7,071 nt of DNA from positions 1 to 7,071 of the forward strand of contig CAKRRX010000128.1 of NCBI GenBank assembly GCA_934394595.1, written 5' to 3'. The stretch's first letter is position 1. Each line of letters begins with the position of its first letter. The notes under the pieces are model-generated. The model was given only the letters and a program-made list of their open reading frames with translations, made no database searches and was not told where the DNA came from. The DNA is from an uncultured Blautia sp. (GTDB lineage Bacteria > Bacillota > Clostridia > Lachnospirales > Lachnospiraceae). A program made the translations under genes and the position numbers. This document shows positions 1-6,761 of the stretch, piece by piece.

Positions 1-2238
1 ATCCTGCTCCATTCCCTTTGCCCAGAAACGCTCACGGCAGCGTCTTACATACCAGTTACTCATCTCGTCTACAAAGCTCTGCAGTGCTCTTGCTGTCTCC
101 GGGATCTTGTAGTCATTCAGATCCTCATCAACAGTCTTTACAAGTGTATTCAGCTTGGAAAGGAGCCATTTGTCCATAACCGGAAGCTTGTCATAATCAA
201 GTGTATATTTTGTAGCATCAAAGTTATCAATGTTTGCATAAAGTACAAAGAATGCATAGGTATTCCAGAGAGTACCCATGAATTTACGCTGTCCTTCCTG
301 GACTGCTTTGCCATGGAAACGGTTCGGAAGCCATGGAGCACTGTTGATATAGAAGTACCAGCGGATTGCATCTGCGCCATAGGTCTGAAGTGCCTCAAAG
401 GGGTCAACTGCATTTCCTTTGGATTTACTCATCTTCTGGCCATTCTCATCCTGTACATGTCCAAGAACGATAACATTCTTATATGGAGCCTGGTTAAACA
501 GAAGAGTAGACTCTGCAAGAAGGGAATAGAACCATCCTCTTGTCTGGTCAACAGCTTCGGAAATAAAGTTTGCAGGGAACTGCTGTTTGAACAGCTCCTG
601 GTTCTCAAATGGATAGTGATGCTGTGCAAATGGCATTGCTCCTGAGTCAAACCAGCAGTCAATAACCTCCGGTACACGGTGCATGGTACCACCGCACTTC
701 GGGCATTTCATGGTAAGCTCATCAATATATGGACGGTGAAGCTCTACAGTCTTTGCACGCTCGTCCCCTGTCTTCTCATAAAGATCCTGACGGCTTCCAA
801 CAGATTCCATATGTCCGCAGCTACACTCCCAGATATTCAGAGGAGTTCCCCAGTAACGGTTACGGCTAATACCCCAGTCCTGAACATTCTCAAGCCAGTC
901 ACCGAAACGGCCTTTTCCGATGCTCTCCGGAATCCAGTTGATGGTATTGTTGTTGCGGATCAGATCCTCTTTTACAGCAGTCATCTTGATAAACCAGGAC
1001 TCTCTGGCATAGTAGATCAATGGTGTATCACAACGCCAGCAGTGTGGATAGTCATGCTCAAATTTCGGAGCGTCAAACAGCTTACCCTCTTTGTCAAGGT
1101 CAGCAAGAACCATCGGATCCGCTTTCTTAACAAATACGCCGGCATATGGAGTCTCAGCTGTAAGATCACCTTTTCCATCTACGAACTGTACAAATGGAAG
1201 GTCATACTCACGGCCTACACGGCTGTCATCCTCACCAAACGCCGGAGCAATATGAACAATACCGGTACCATCACTCATAGTTACGTAGTTATCACATACT
1301 ACATAGTGAGCTTTTTTGCCTTTAGATGCTACATAATCGCCTGTACATTTGAAGAGAGGCTCGTATCCTTTATATTCCAGATCTTTACCCTTGCAGGTTT
1401 CCAGAACTTCGTAAGCTGGCTCATCATCTTTTGCAAGCTTGCCAAGAACTTTGTCCAGAAGAGCTTCTGCCATATAATAAGTATATCCGTCTGCTGCTTT
1501 TACTTTGCAGTAAGTCTCATCCGGGTTCACACAAAGTGCAACGTTGGACGGCAATGTCCATGGTGTGGTGGTCCATGCCAGGAAATATGCATCCTCGCCG
1601 ATCACCTTGAAACGTGCGATCGCAGAACGCTCTTTTACTAATTTATAGCCCTGGGAAACCTCCTGAGAGGAAAGCGGAGTTCCACAGCGTGGACAGTATG
1701 GAACGATCTTGAAGCCTTTATATAAGAGGCCTTTGTCCCAGATTTCTTTCAGTGCCCACCACTCAGACTCAATATAATTATCTTCATAGGTTACATATGG
1801 ATGCTCCATATCTGCCCAGAAACCAACTGTTGAGGAGAAATCCTCCCACATTCCTTTATATTTCCAGACACTTTCCTTACACTGCTGGATGAACGGCTCC
1901 ATACCGTATTCCTCGATCTGCTCTTTTCCGTCCAGACCAAGCTTCTTCTCTACTTCAAGCTCTACCGGAAGACCGTGGGTATCCCATCCTGCCTTACGCG
2001 GTACCATGTAGCCCTTCATTGCACGGTATCTGGGGATCATGTCCTTGATAACACGGGTCAGTACATGGCCGATATGCGGCTTGCCGTTTGCAGTTGGCGG
2101 TCCGTCATAGAATGTGTAAGTCGGGCCTTCTTTACGATTTTCCATACTTTTTTCGAAAATATGGTTCTCTTTCCAGAATTCTTCTACTTTTTTCTCGCGA
2201 TCTACAAAATTGAGATTCGTGTCTACTTTCTGGTACAA
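1..2238 (-). CDS. ileS: Isoleucyl-tRNA synthetase, type 2 (IleRS), 5' part only
   Basis: This class I aminoacyl-tRNA synthetase charges tRNA-Ile with isoleucine in the cytoplasm, using ATP, and hydrolyses mischarged valine in an inserted editing domain. The window holds residues 1-746; relatives of this type are about 1,040 residues, so the rest of the anticodon-binding region and the C-terminal domain lie off the left edge. Seen in the translation: the class I signature HIGH at residues 55-58, KMSKS at 602-606, a zinc-knuckle-like CPRC at 182-185, the editing-domain motif ending AFGEDD near 333-338, a second CPKC at 512-515, and the DQTRGWFYS core motif. The opening block TFYDGPPTANGKPHIGH followed by GWDTHGLPVE resembles the eukaryote-like IleRS2 branch rather than the shorter bacterial IleRS1. 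The start is TTG at 2236-2238: an in-frame TAA lies eight codons upstream, no ATG or GTG lies between, and AGGAGG sits eight bases before it. Expression is controlled by the T-box leader upstream. Confidence 0.97.
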   Translation of the reverse strand, partial: MYQKVDTNLNFVDREKKVEEFWKENHIFEKSMENRKEGPTYTFYDGPPTANGKPHIGHVLTRVIKDMIPRYRAMKGYMVPRKAGWDTHGLPVELEVEKKLGLDGKEQIEEYGMEPFIQQCKESVWKYKGMWEDFSSTVGFWADMEHPYVTYEDNYIESEWWALKEIWDKGLLYKGFKIVPYCPRCGTPLSSQEVSQGYKLVKERSAIARFKVIGEDAYFLAWTTTPWTLPSNVALCVNPDETYCKVKAADGYTYYMAEALLDKVLGKLAKDDEPAYEVLETCKGKDLEYKGYEPLFKCTGDYVASKGKKAHYVVCDNYVTMSDGTGIVHIAPAFGEDDSRVGREYDLPFVQFVDGKGDLTAETPYAGVFVKKADPMVLADLDKEGKLFDAPKFEHDYPHCWRCDTPLIYYARESWFIKMTAVKEDLIRNNNTINWIPESIGKGRFGDWLENVQDWGISRNRYWGTPLNIWECSCGHMESVGSRQDLYEKTGDERAKTVELHRPYIDELTMKCPKCGGTMHRVPEVIDCWFDSGAMPFAQHHYPFENQELFKQQFPANFISEAVDQTRGWFYSLLAESTLLFNQAPYKNVIVLGHVQDENGQKMSKSKGNAVDPFEALQTYGADAIRWYFYINSAPWLPNRFHGKAVQEGQRKFMGTLWNTYAFFVLYANIDNFDATKYTLDYDKLPVMDKWLLSKLNTLVKTVDEDLNDYKIPETARALQSFVDEMSNWYVRRCRERFWAKGMEQD

Positions 2239-2246
2239 AGTTTTTT

Positions 2247-2252
2247 CCTCCT
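2247..2252 (-). promoter_or_regulatory. Ribosome binding site fixing the TTG start of ileS
   Basis: The minus strand reads AGGAGG, a full Shine-Dalgarno match, eight bases before TTG at 2238-2236. It decides the start because no ATG or GTG lies between the in-frame stop at 2260-2262 and this codon. Conserved IleRS N-terminal sequence (MYQKVDTN...) begins exactly there. Confidence 0.9.
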
Positions 2253-2332
2253 TTATGTTTTAGATGAAAGTCGATTGCTGTCGGGACTTCCAGAGTACGT
2301 ATAAAACGTCAGGGGAGTTTCCTCTATCAATT

Positions 2333-2366
2333 AAGAAAAGCCTCCATCCTGCAAAAGGACGAAGGC
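2333..2366 (-). terminator. T-box attenuator terminator upstream of ileS
   Basis: On the minus strand GCCTTCGTCC (2357-2366) pairs with GGATGGAGGC (2340-2349) over 10 bp, including two G-U pairs, around a 7-base loop, followed by TTTTCTT. This is the Rho-independent terminator of the T-box switch. The CTTCGTCC strand of its stem is typical of T-box leaders, where it is shared with the antiterminator, so tRNA binding should prevent this hairpin from forming. Confidence 0.92.
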
Positions 2367-2698
2367 TGTCAGCACTCGTTATACCACCTGTTACACTGTA
2401 CGGGCTCGCTGCTGCGGCCGATACACGCTCCCTGTAACGGGGGAAATCCGTTATCTCTTACTCTAAAAACTTCTGGCAGTAAAATACATTCATGCCATGT
2501 CTGTGCGGCTGAATCACAGATATCATTCTGCCGGATTCAGAGATAAAACTCCGGAGTGATCTTCGGCTGATTCTACTTGCGACAGGCTTACACCATCCCC
2601 GTCTCGCTGGAAAGATCGCACGCTTTTCCTTTCTCGCAATCTTAAACGTTCAAAATCAGCTTACTGTCTCCATCGCAGTCTTTAACTATCATGTTTTC
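2333..2698 (-). promoter_or_regulatory. T-box riboswitch leader (isoleucine, AUC specifier) of ileS
   Basis: T-box leaders bind the cognate tRNA: the specifier codon pairs with the anticodon, and a free acceptor end stabilises an antiterminator so that the synthetase gene is read when uncharged tRNA accumulates. Stem I can be traced. GGAG (2668-2671) pairs with CTCC (2553-2556). GCTGATT (2654-2660) pairs with AATCAGC (2566-2572). Between these helices lies the specifier loop, with AGTA on one side and GAAG-ATC-A on the other, placing isoleucine codon ATC at 2558-2560. The distal part has TTGCGA pairing with TCGCAA and the typical AGCGAGACGGGGATGGTG apex. The T-box core AGGTGGTATAACGAG is at 2375-2389. 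Its TGGT (2383-2386) is complementary to an ACCA tRNA end, as expected for tRNA-Ile with discriminator A. A 6-bp hairpin TAACGG/CCGTTA also lies upstream of the core. The leader fills most of the gap before ileS. Confidence 0.95.
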
Positions 2699-2704
2699 CT
2701 GTCT

Positions 2705-2734
2705 ATTATAAGGGTGGAAATTTCTATATGTCAA
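2705..2734 (-). promoter_or_regulatory. Sigma-A type promoter of the ileS T-box leader
   Basis: The minus strand has a perfect -35 TTGACA (2729-2734) and a perfect -10 TATAAT (2705-2710) separated by 18 bases. The predicted transcript start is near 2698, just before stem I of the T-box. A full-consensus promoter suits a gene whose regulation happens after initiation, by attenuation. Confidence 0.88.
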
Positions 2735-2828
2735 GTGTTTTTCCGCCGAAAAAAGGCCTGAAATCCGTGAGAAATTCTATATATCCGCATATTTGCAGGC
2801 CCGGCATAAAGTTTTCACACTCTTTTAA

Positions 2829-2857
2829 TAGTTTTACCGGATAAAAAGTGGTATAAT
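2829..2857 (+). promoter_or_regulatory. Extended -10 promoter of the carboxypeptidase gene
   Basis: TATAAT at 2852-2857 is preceded by TG at 2849-2850, giving an extended -10 (TGGTATAAT). The -35 region 17 bases upstream (TAGTTT, 2829-2834) is a poor match, as is common where an extended -10 is present. The predicted start near 2864 leaves a 5' UTR of about 98 bases. It is divergent from the ileS promoter, with about 95 bases between the two. Confidence 0.7.
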
Positions 2858-2886
2858 AAGCATTGAAATGTGTCCGAAATAGTTTT

Positions 2887-2938
2887 TCACATACTCTGTG
2901 ATATTCTTTTTCGTACATTCTCCAGCGGAATTTTCCGC
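2887..2938 (+). other. Two small inverted repeats in the 5' UTR of the carboxypeptidase mRNA
   Basis: TCACA (2887-2891) and TGTGA (2897-2901) form a 5-bp stem with a 5-base loop. GCGGAA (2925-2930) and TTCCGC (2933-2938) form a near-perfect palindrome 10 bases before the Shine-Dalgarno region. Either could be an mRNA hairpin or, being palindromic, a DNA-binding site. Neither is followed by a T tract, so they are not terminators. No known riboswitch class is recognised here. Confidence 0.4.
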
Positions 2939-2961
2939 CACTTTGAACAGAGAGGATTTTT

Positions 2962-4227
2962 ATGAACAGAAAAAATTTTCCTACTAAAATAAAACGGTTT
3001 TTCTGTGGGATTTTGGCTGCAGGAATGCTGCTTGGGCAGACCTGCTCAGCATTTGCCGAGGCAACAGGCAGCTCCGATTCTTCGGCTGTGACTTCTGTCA
3101 CCCCCACTCCGGATCCCCACACGGAATATTACTCACAGAAGGCAGATACTGACTCCACCACAGGATGGCCTGCCGGCCCCCAGATTGAAGCTCAAGCAGC
3201 TGTACTTATGGATCTGAATACCGAAGCGATCCTTTATTCCAAGAATGCCAATACCAAGCTTTACCCGGCAAGTATCACCAAGCTTCTCACCTGTCTTCTG
3301 GGCTGTGAGAACCTGGATATCAATGCCCAGATCACTTTATCGGAACAGGCGGCTTATGGAATTGAAGCCGGAAGCTCCACCATTTACGGAGATGCCGGAG
3401 AGGTTTTTACGGTAGAACAGTGTCTTATGGGACTGATGCTGGAATCTGCCAATGAGATGGCTCTGGCCATCGGAGAAGAGGTTTCCGGTTCTGTGAAGAA
3501 ATTTGTTGAGCTGATGAATACCCGTGCCCAGCAGCTTGGCTGCAAAAATTCCCACTTTAACAATCCCAATGGACTTCCAGACGAGACACATGTGACCACA
3601 GCCAGTGATATGGCTAAGATTGCTAAGGCAGCATGGCAGAATCCTCTGTGCAGAAAATTTTTTACTACAGATCTGTATGAGATCCCGCCTACCAATAAAT
3701 TTACAGAAACCCGCTATCTTCTGAACCACCATAAGATGATGTCCGGAAGAGATTACGCATACGATGGAGTTCTGGGCGGTAAGACCGGCTATACCACAGC
3801 TGCCGGAAACACGCTTATCACCTATGCGAAACGGGGAAATATGACCCTTGTGGCAGTTGTGATGAACTCAGTAAACGGCGCATGGGCTGATACCGCATCT
3901 TTGCTTGATTACGGTTTTGATAATTTTGAATGCAAGCGTATCAAAATGAGCAAGAATCCGGTTCCGAAGAAGGTTCTTTCCAGCGAAGAGTATCTGCTGA
4001 ACAATTGCGGAAATACCTATCCATTCTATTATACAAAGAATGTTTACGTCACCGTTCCTACCGGTACGGATCTTAGTACCCTTACGAAAAAGCAGGCCAT
4101 CCTTTCCAATGCTGTGGGACCGCTGCGATTGAAGAGCAAATATTATTTCAATGGACAAATGGTGGGATGGGGAATGCAGTATGAGCGTTCCATTCTCTCT
4201 GATCTGCTGATTCAGCCAGGGGCCTGA
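2962..4227 (+). CDS. Secreted D-alanyl-D-alanine carboxypeptidase (PBP5/DacA family, peptidase S11)
   Basis: This is a low-molecular-weight penicillin-binding protein that removes the terminal D-alanine from peptidoglycan pentapeptides outside the membrane, limiting cross-linking. The 421-residue product has a signal peptide: a basic start, a hydrophobic stretch at about 13-25, and a likely cleavage after AFA at residue 32. A Ser/Thr/Pro-rich linker (33-75) follows. The three active-site motifs are intact and well spaced: SITK at 104-107 (nucleophile S104), SAN at 162-164 and KTG at 274-276 in LGGKTGYT. About 110 residues after the catalytic domain fit the PBP5 C-terminal beta domain. The chain ends ...LLIQPGA with no clear terminal amphipathic helix or membrane segment, so the usual PBP5-type anchor is not evident. 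The start is supported by AGAGAGGA five bases before the ATG. The gene stands alone, with its own promoter and a strong terminator. DacA, DacB and DacF subtypes cannot be separated here. Confidence 0.96.
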   Translation: MNRKNFPTKIKRFFCGILAAGMLLGQTCSAFAEATGSSDSSAVTSVTPTPDPHTEYYSQKADTDSTTGWPAGPQIEAQAAVLMDLNTEAILYSKNANTKLYPASITKLLTCLLGCENLDINAQITLSEQAAYGIEAGSSTIYGDAGEVFTVEQCLMGLMLESANEMALAIGEEVSGSVKKFVELMNTRAQQLGCKNSHFNNPNGLPDETHVTTASDMAKIAKAAWQNPLCRKFFTTDLYEIPPTNKFTETRYLLNHHKMMSGRDYAYDGVLGGKTGYTTAAGNTLITYAKRGNMTLVAVVMNSVNGAWADTASLLDYGFDNFECKRIKMSKNPVPKKVLSSEEYLLNNCGNTYPFYYTKNVYVTVPTGTDLSTLTKKQAILSNAVGPLRLKSKYYFNGQMVGWGMQYERSILSDLLIQPGA

Positions 4228-4271
4228 CATATAGGCTGTAGGCTTTCCCCAAACCTGCTATAAAGACAACC

Positions 4272-4323
4272 AGAGGCTGGACACTTCACCTGAAATGGTG
4301 GCATGTCCAGCCTCTTTTTCTTT
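4272..4323 (+). terminator. Strong Rho-independent terminator between convergent genes
   Basis: AGAGGCTGGACA (4272-4283) and TGTCCAGCCTCT (4304-4315) form a perfect 12-bp stem. The 20-base loop can fold further (CACC with GGTG). The plus-strand 3' side runs into TCTTTTTCTTTCT, so it ends the carboxypeptidase transcript. It also lies just past the stop of the minus-strand Ig-like gene. On that strand the hairpin is equally perfect but is followed only by GGTTGTCTTTAT, so it may work in both directions, less strongly leftward. Confidence 0.93.
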
Positions 4324-5607
4324 CTATTTATACCATAAACGCAGGCATTTCACCTTGATATTACTTGGATTTGTGATCAGTTTCCCGGCGTAAAGCCGCA
4401 TAGTCTTACTCTTTCCCGGTTTTAAATTCACCTTATAGGTTTTTGTCACATTCATGGTTTCATTTAATGTTACTGTGAATCGTAATTTTACCTTGGTAAT
4501 GGTACTCTTTGACTTATTGGTAAACCTGGTCTGGAAATAGGTCTTTCTGGAATATGGATAATACTGATATCCCTTTACCTTCACCTGGAGCTGCTTGAGA
4601 GACGGCTTTGGAACCACTTTTTTAACGGTGAAGACAATGGTTCTTCTCTTGCCGTTCACCAGTGCGCTTACTCTGGCTGTGCCTGGCTTCTTTCCTGTAA
4701 TAAAGCCTCCGGCAACGCTTACGATCTTCTTATTGCTGGTCTTCAGCTTCTTTATGGAAACAGATCCGCCGCCGTTTTTGGTAACATAGTTGGCAAAGGT
4801 CGTGCTGTCTCCTACTTTAAGTGTGGCTGCGCCTGGTGTGTAAATAACGGTTTTGGCAACAGAAAATCCCAGCTTTTTCGTCTGTCCCTGATAGTTCATG
4901 ATCAGATCTGCCGAGCCGCTTTTTAAAAAGTAAACTTTTATATCCACTCCACCGCCATTTGGGGTGACACCTGTGACCTTTGCCACAGATGGATCTGAAA
5001 TACTGAATGAATATTTGGAAGTATCCCTCCATGCGCTGTCATAATAAGGATCATCAATAAACGCCAGGAAAGTTCCTGTGGTTTTTTCATAAATGCTTCC
5101 AGGTGCCATAAGATTCAGATCTGCCTTTTTGCGATTTTCCTGAACCTCCATGCTGATGGTAAATGGAATGTCCCCAGATGGCGTATCTTTGTACATAAAA
5201 GAGATTTCCAGCACATCCAGAGTTCCTTCTGCAGTGAATGAGGTCTCTGTATAAAGGACATTTGACCCATTGGAATCCAGATAAATGGGATTGTCATCCA
5301 GGTACAAAGATGCATAATATGGTGTCTGGGCCTTATTTGCAAAGGTAAGGGATACTTTGCACTTGTAATCCATCCCATTTTCTGTCTGTGTACCTCTGTA
5401 ATAGATTGGATAGCGGTAATTCTCATCGCTGTAATCCCCGTAATTCCATGTTTCTGTCCCGCTAAGCTTAAAACCGCCCTGCGTCATCTGCTTGGTAATA
5501 GCAGCTTCTGTCTGCTTCGGAAAAAAGAGCAGCAGCGCAAATGCCACGGAACAAAGAAGTATCATATACTCTGCTGCTTTTCTTATAAAACTGTTTTTCT
5601 TCTTCAT
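4324..5607 (-). CDS. Secreted protein with bacterial Ig-like (BIG2-type) domains, function unknown
   Basis: The 427-residue product begins with a clear signal peptide: a lysine-rich start, a hydrophobic stretch at about 15-29, and a likely cleavage near TEA at residue 35. After it comes a beta-rich N-terminal region (about 36-165) I cannot assign. An Ig-like stretch follows at about 168-250 (SDPSVAKVTG...). A better BIG2-type match spans about 254-329, with the signature VSVAGGFITGKKPGTARVSA. A basic beta-rich C-terminal domain (about 336-427) may be another Ig-like fold. There is no LPXTG motif, S-layer motif, lipobox or C-terminal membrane segment, so release or loose cell-wall attachment is inferred; the basic C-terminal half could favour the latter. 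The start chosen is ATG at 5605-5607, seven bases after GGAGG; an in-frame ATG 21 bases upstream has a poor site. The gene follows the exonuclease gene by 79 bases on the same strand with no terminator between, so co-transcription is likely. BIG domains are common in adhesins and surface proteins, but no specific role can be claimed. Confidence 0.88.
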   Translation of the reverse strand: MKKKNSFIRKAAEYMILLCSVAFALLLFFPKQTEAAITKQMTQGGFKLSGTETWNYGDYSDENYRYPIYYRGTQTENGMDYKCKVSLTFANKAQTPYYASLYLDDNPIYLDSNGSNVLYTETSFTAEGTLDVLEISFMYKDTPSGDIPFTISMEVQENRKKADLNLMAPGSIYEKTTGTFLAFIDDPYYDSAWRDTSKYSFSISDPSVAKVTGVTPNGGGVDIKVYFLKSGSADLIMNYQGQTKKLGFSVAKTVIYTPGAATLKVGDSTTFANYVTKNGGGSVSIKKLKTSNKKIVSVAGGFITGKKPGTARVSALVNGKRRTIVFTVKKVVPKPSLKQLQVKVKGYQYYPYSRKTYFQTRFTNKSKSTITKVKLRFTVTLNETMNVTKTYKVNLKPGKSKTMRLYAGKLITNPSNIKVKCLRLWYK

Positions 5608-5686
5608 AGATTCCCCTCCTTTTTTCATATCCTGTATCCTATACTCAGCATATGATATTGGGAAAGAAATTTCTATTAACTATTGG

Positions 5687-6640
5687 TTAGTTTTCTGCTT
5701 CTTTTTTAATCTTTTTTTTTGCACGATGGGCATCCCGCTTCTGGCGAATCTCCTCAGCTTCCTTTTCGCTGATATTGGTCAGTGTCTTGATCACATAATA
5801 CCGGTTCTCTTCCGTTCTTCGGATGCGGATTTTCCCCTGTACAAAGCCATGCACTTGGCAAAGAGAAACACTGTAATACACCTTGGAATTGTTCATAAAC
5901 CAGCGGATCTTTCGCTTAGCCGGATTGTGGCACAGTGGGCATTTTGTACTGGTTACTTCCCGATCCTTCATAGCCTTTTCCCGGGATAAGAATTCTCTTG
6001 ACACATATTTATCGTAGGTGGGATAAGACACATGAATTTCCTCTTTTTTACTTTTAGGATTCTGATAGACATCCAGGGAAAAATTCGGCAGGATATATTC
6101 ATCTTCTATCTTTTGCAGCACACAGGCGGTGTAATAAGCATCACTTAACGCCCGGTGAAAATCCATTTTCTTTTCAATTTTCAGCTGATCCGTGGCATAT
6201 TCAAGGGCACGGCATTCCTGATTTTCTTCATAACGGAGTGCAAATAATTTCTGTACATTATAATATTTTACCGGACCCGGAAGCCTGTCTAGCAGCTTAT
6301 AAAATTTCATATTTCGCTGCAGTTCCATCACGTCCTGGTTTCCCCAGGTAAAAAACAGAAACTCTTCCCCACACCACTCAAAAAATTCCAGTGCAGCCTG
6401 CCAGAAGGGAAGTCCATTCTGAAGATCCTTATAATCTACATGGATCACATCATGGATGCTGCTGTGGATCCAATTGTATACTTTTGGCTTGATCAGCCGC
6501 TGAAAACTATCCACAATTTCTTTCTTTTCATTTAGTTTTACTGCGCCGATCTCTATAATTTCAAAAGGCAGCTGACTGTTGGACCACCTTTTTCCTCCTG
6601 GACTCTGATTCCATTCCAGGTCAAATACAATGTAATTCAT
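5687..6640 (-). CDS. DEDDh 3'-5' exonuclease with C-terminal zinc-ribbon-like module
   Basis: The 317-residue cytoplasmic protein has an N-terminal exonuclease domain (about 1-180) of the RNase T/DnaQ/ERI-1-like family, which removes nucleotides from 3' ends using two metal ions. The DEDDh residues are in order: D7 and E9 in VFDLEW (Exo I), D103 in WGNQDV (Exo II), H162 and D167 in FHRALSDAYY (Exo III). A second region (about 180-285) holds C234 and C237 (CPLC), then C261 and H264 (CQVH), with 23 residues between the pairs: a likely zinc-binding ribbon. The chain ends in a charged, lysine-rich helix-like tail (about 290-317). The start is supported by AAGGA nine bases before ATG and by the MNYIVFDLEW opening typical of the family. 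It has its own promoter and is isolated from hsp20 by a terminator. Substrate (RNA or DNA) cannot be told from sequence; the ribbon and basic tail suggest nucleic-acid binding. Near its 3' end the coding strand has nine A in a row. Confidence 0.92.
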   Translation of the reverse strand: MNYIVFDLEWNQSPGGKRWSNSQLPFEIIEIGAVKLNEKKEIVDSFQRLIKPKVYNWIHSSIHDVIHVDYKDLQNGLPFWQAALEFFEWCGEEFLFFTWGNQDVMELQRNMKFYKLLDRLPGPVKYYNVQKLFALRYEENQECRALEYATDQLKIEKKMDFHRALSDAYYTACVLQKIEDEYILPNFSLDVYQNPKSKKEEIHVSYPTYDKYVSREFLSREKAMKDREVTSTKCPLCHNPAKRKIRWFMNNSKVYYSVSLCQVHGFVQGKIRIRRTEENRYYVIKTLTNISEKEAEEIRQKRDAHRAKKKIKKEAEN

Positions 6641-6693
6641 GTGATGCTTCCTTCTCTGGAAAAATTAATGTTCTGTTTTCTGATTGCCAGACA

Positions 6694-6722
6694 AGTATAA
6701 CAGACCATAGAAATGATGTAAA
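6694..6722 (-). promoter_or_regulatory. Sigma-A type promoter of the exonuclease gene
   Basis: The minus strand has -35 TTTACA (6717-6722) and -10 TATACT (6694-6699), each one base from consensus, with the ideal 17-base spacer. The predicted start near 6687 gives a 5' UTR of about 46 bases ending in the AAGGA ribosome binding site (6649-6653). It may also drive the downstream Ig-like gene. Confidence 0.82.
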
Positions 6723-6730
6723 GAGACAAG

Positions 6731-6761
6731 AAAAAAGCCTGCCGGTGAGTGGCCGGCAGGC
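6731..6761 (-). terminator. Rho-independent terminator for leftward transcripts from hsp20
   Basis: On the minus strand GCCTGCCGG (6753-6761) pairs with CCGGCAGGC (6737-6745) as a perfect 9-bp G+C-rich stem with a 7-base loop, followed by TTTTTT (6731-6736). It lies just upstream of the exonuclease promoter and separates that gene from hsp20. It is about 240 bases past the hsp20 stop, implying a long hsp20 3' UTR or a separate short transcript ending here. Confidence 0.92.

Noticed and set aside
679..1641. A 320-codon open frame on the plus strand
   Set aside because: It lies wholly antisense to ileS, whose conserved motifs cover the same bases. Its translation has no recognisable domain and no convincing ribosome binding site.
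1975..2304. A plus-strand open frame crossing the start of ileS and its leader
   Set aside because: It is antisense to the conserved IleRS N-terminus, and its apparent hydrophobic part is a by-product of the complementary strand.
2752..2805. GGCCTG and CAGGCC as an inverted repeat between the divergent promoters
   Set aside because: Only 6 bp across a loop of over 30 bases, with no T tract and no symmetry with either promoter.
2724..3122. A minus-strand open frame overlapping the carboxypeptidase start
   Set aside because: It runs through the divergent promoter region and antisense to a clear signal peptide; no family resemblance.
5640..5668. A possible separate promoter for the Ig-like gene (TAGAAA, 17 bases, TATGCT)
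   Set aside because: Both boxes match consensus at only four of six positions in an AT-rich gap; co-transcription from the exonuclease promoter is simpler.
5492..5989. A plus-strand open frame across the junction of the Ig-like and exonuclease genes
   Set aside because: Its Phe/Leu-rich translation comes from the complement of lysine-rich codons; it overlaps two well-supported genes.
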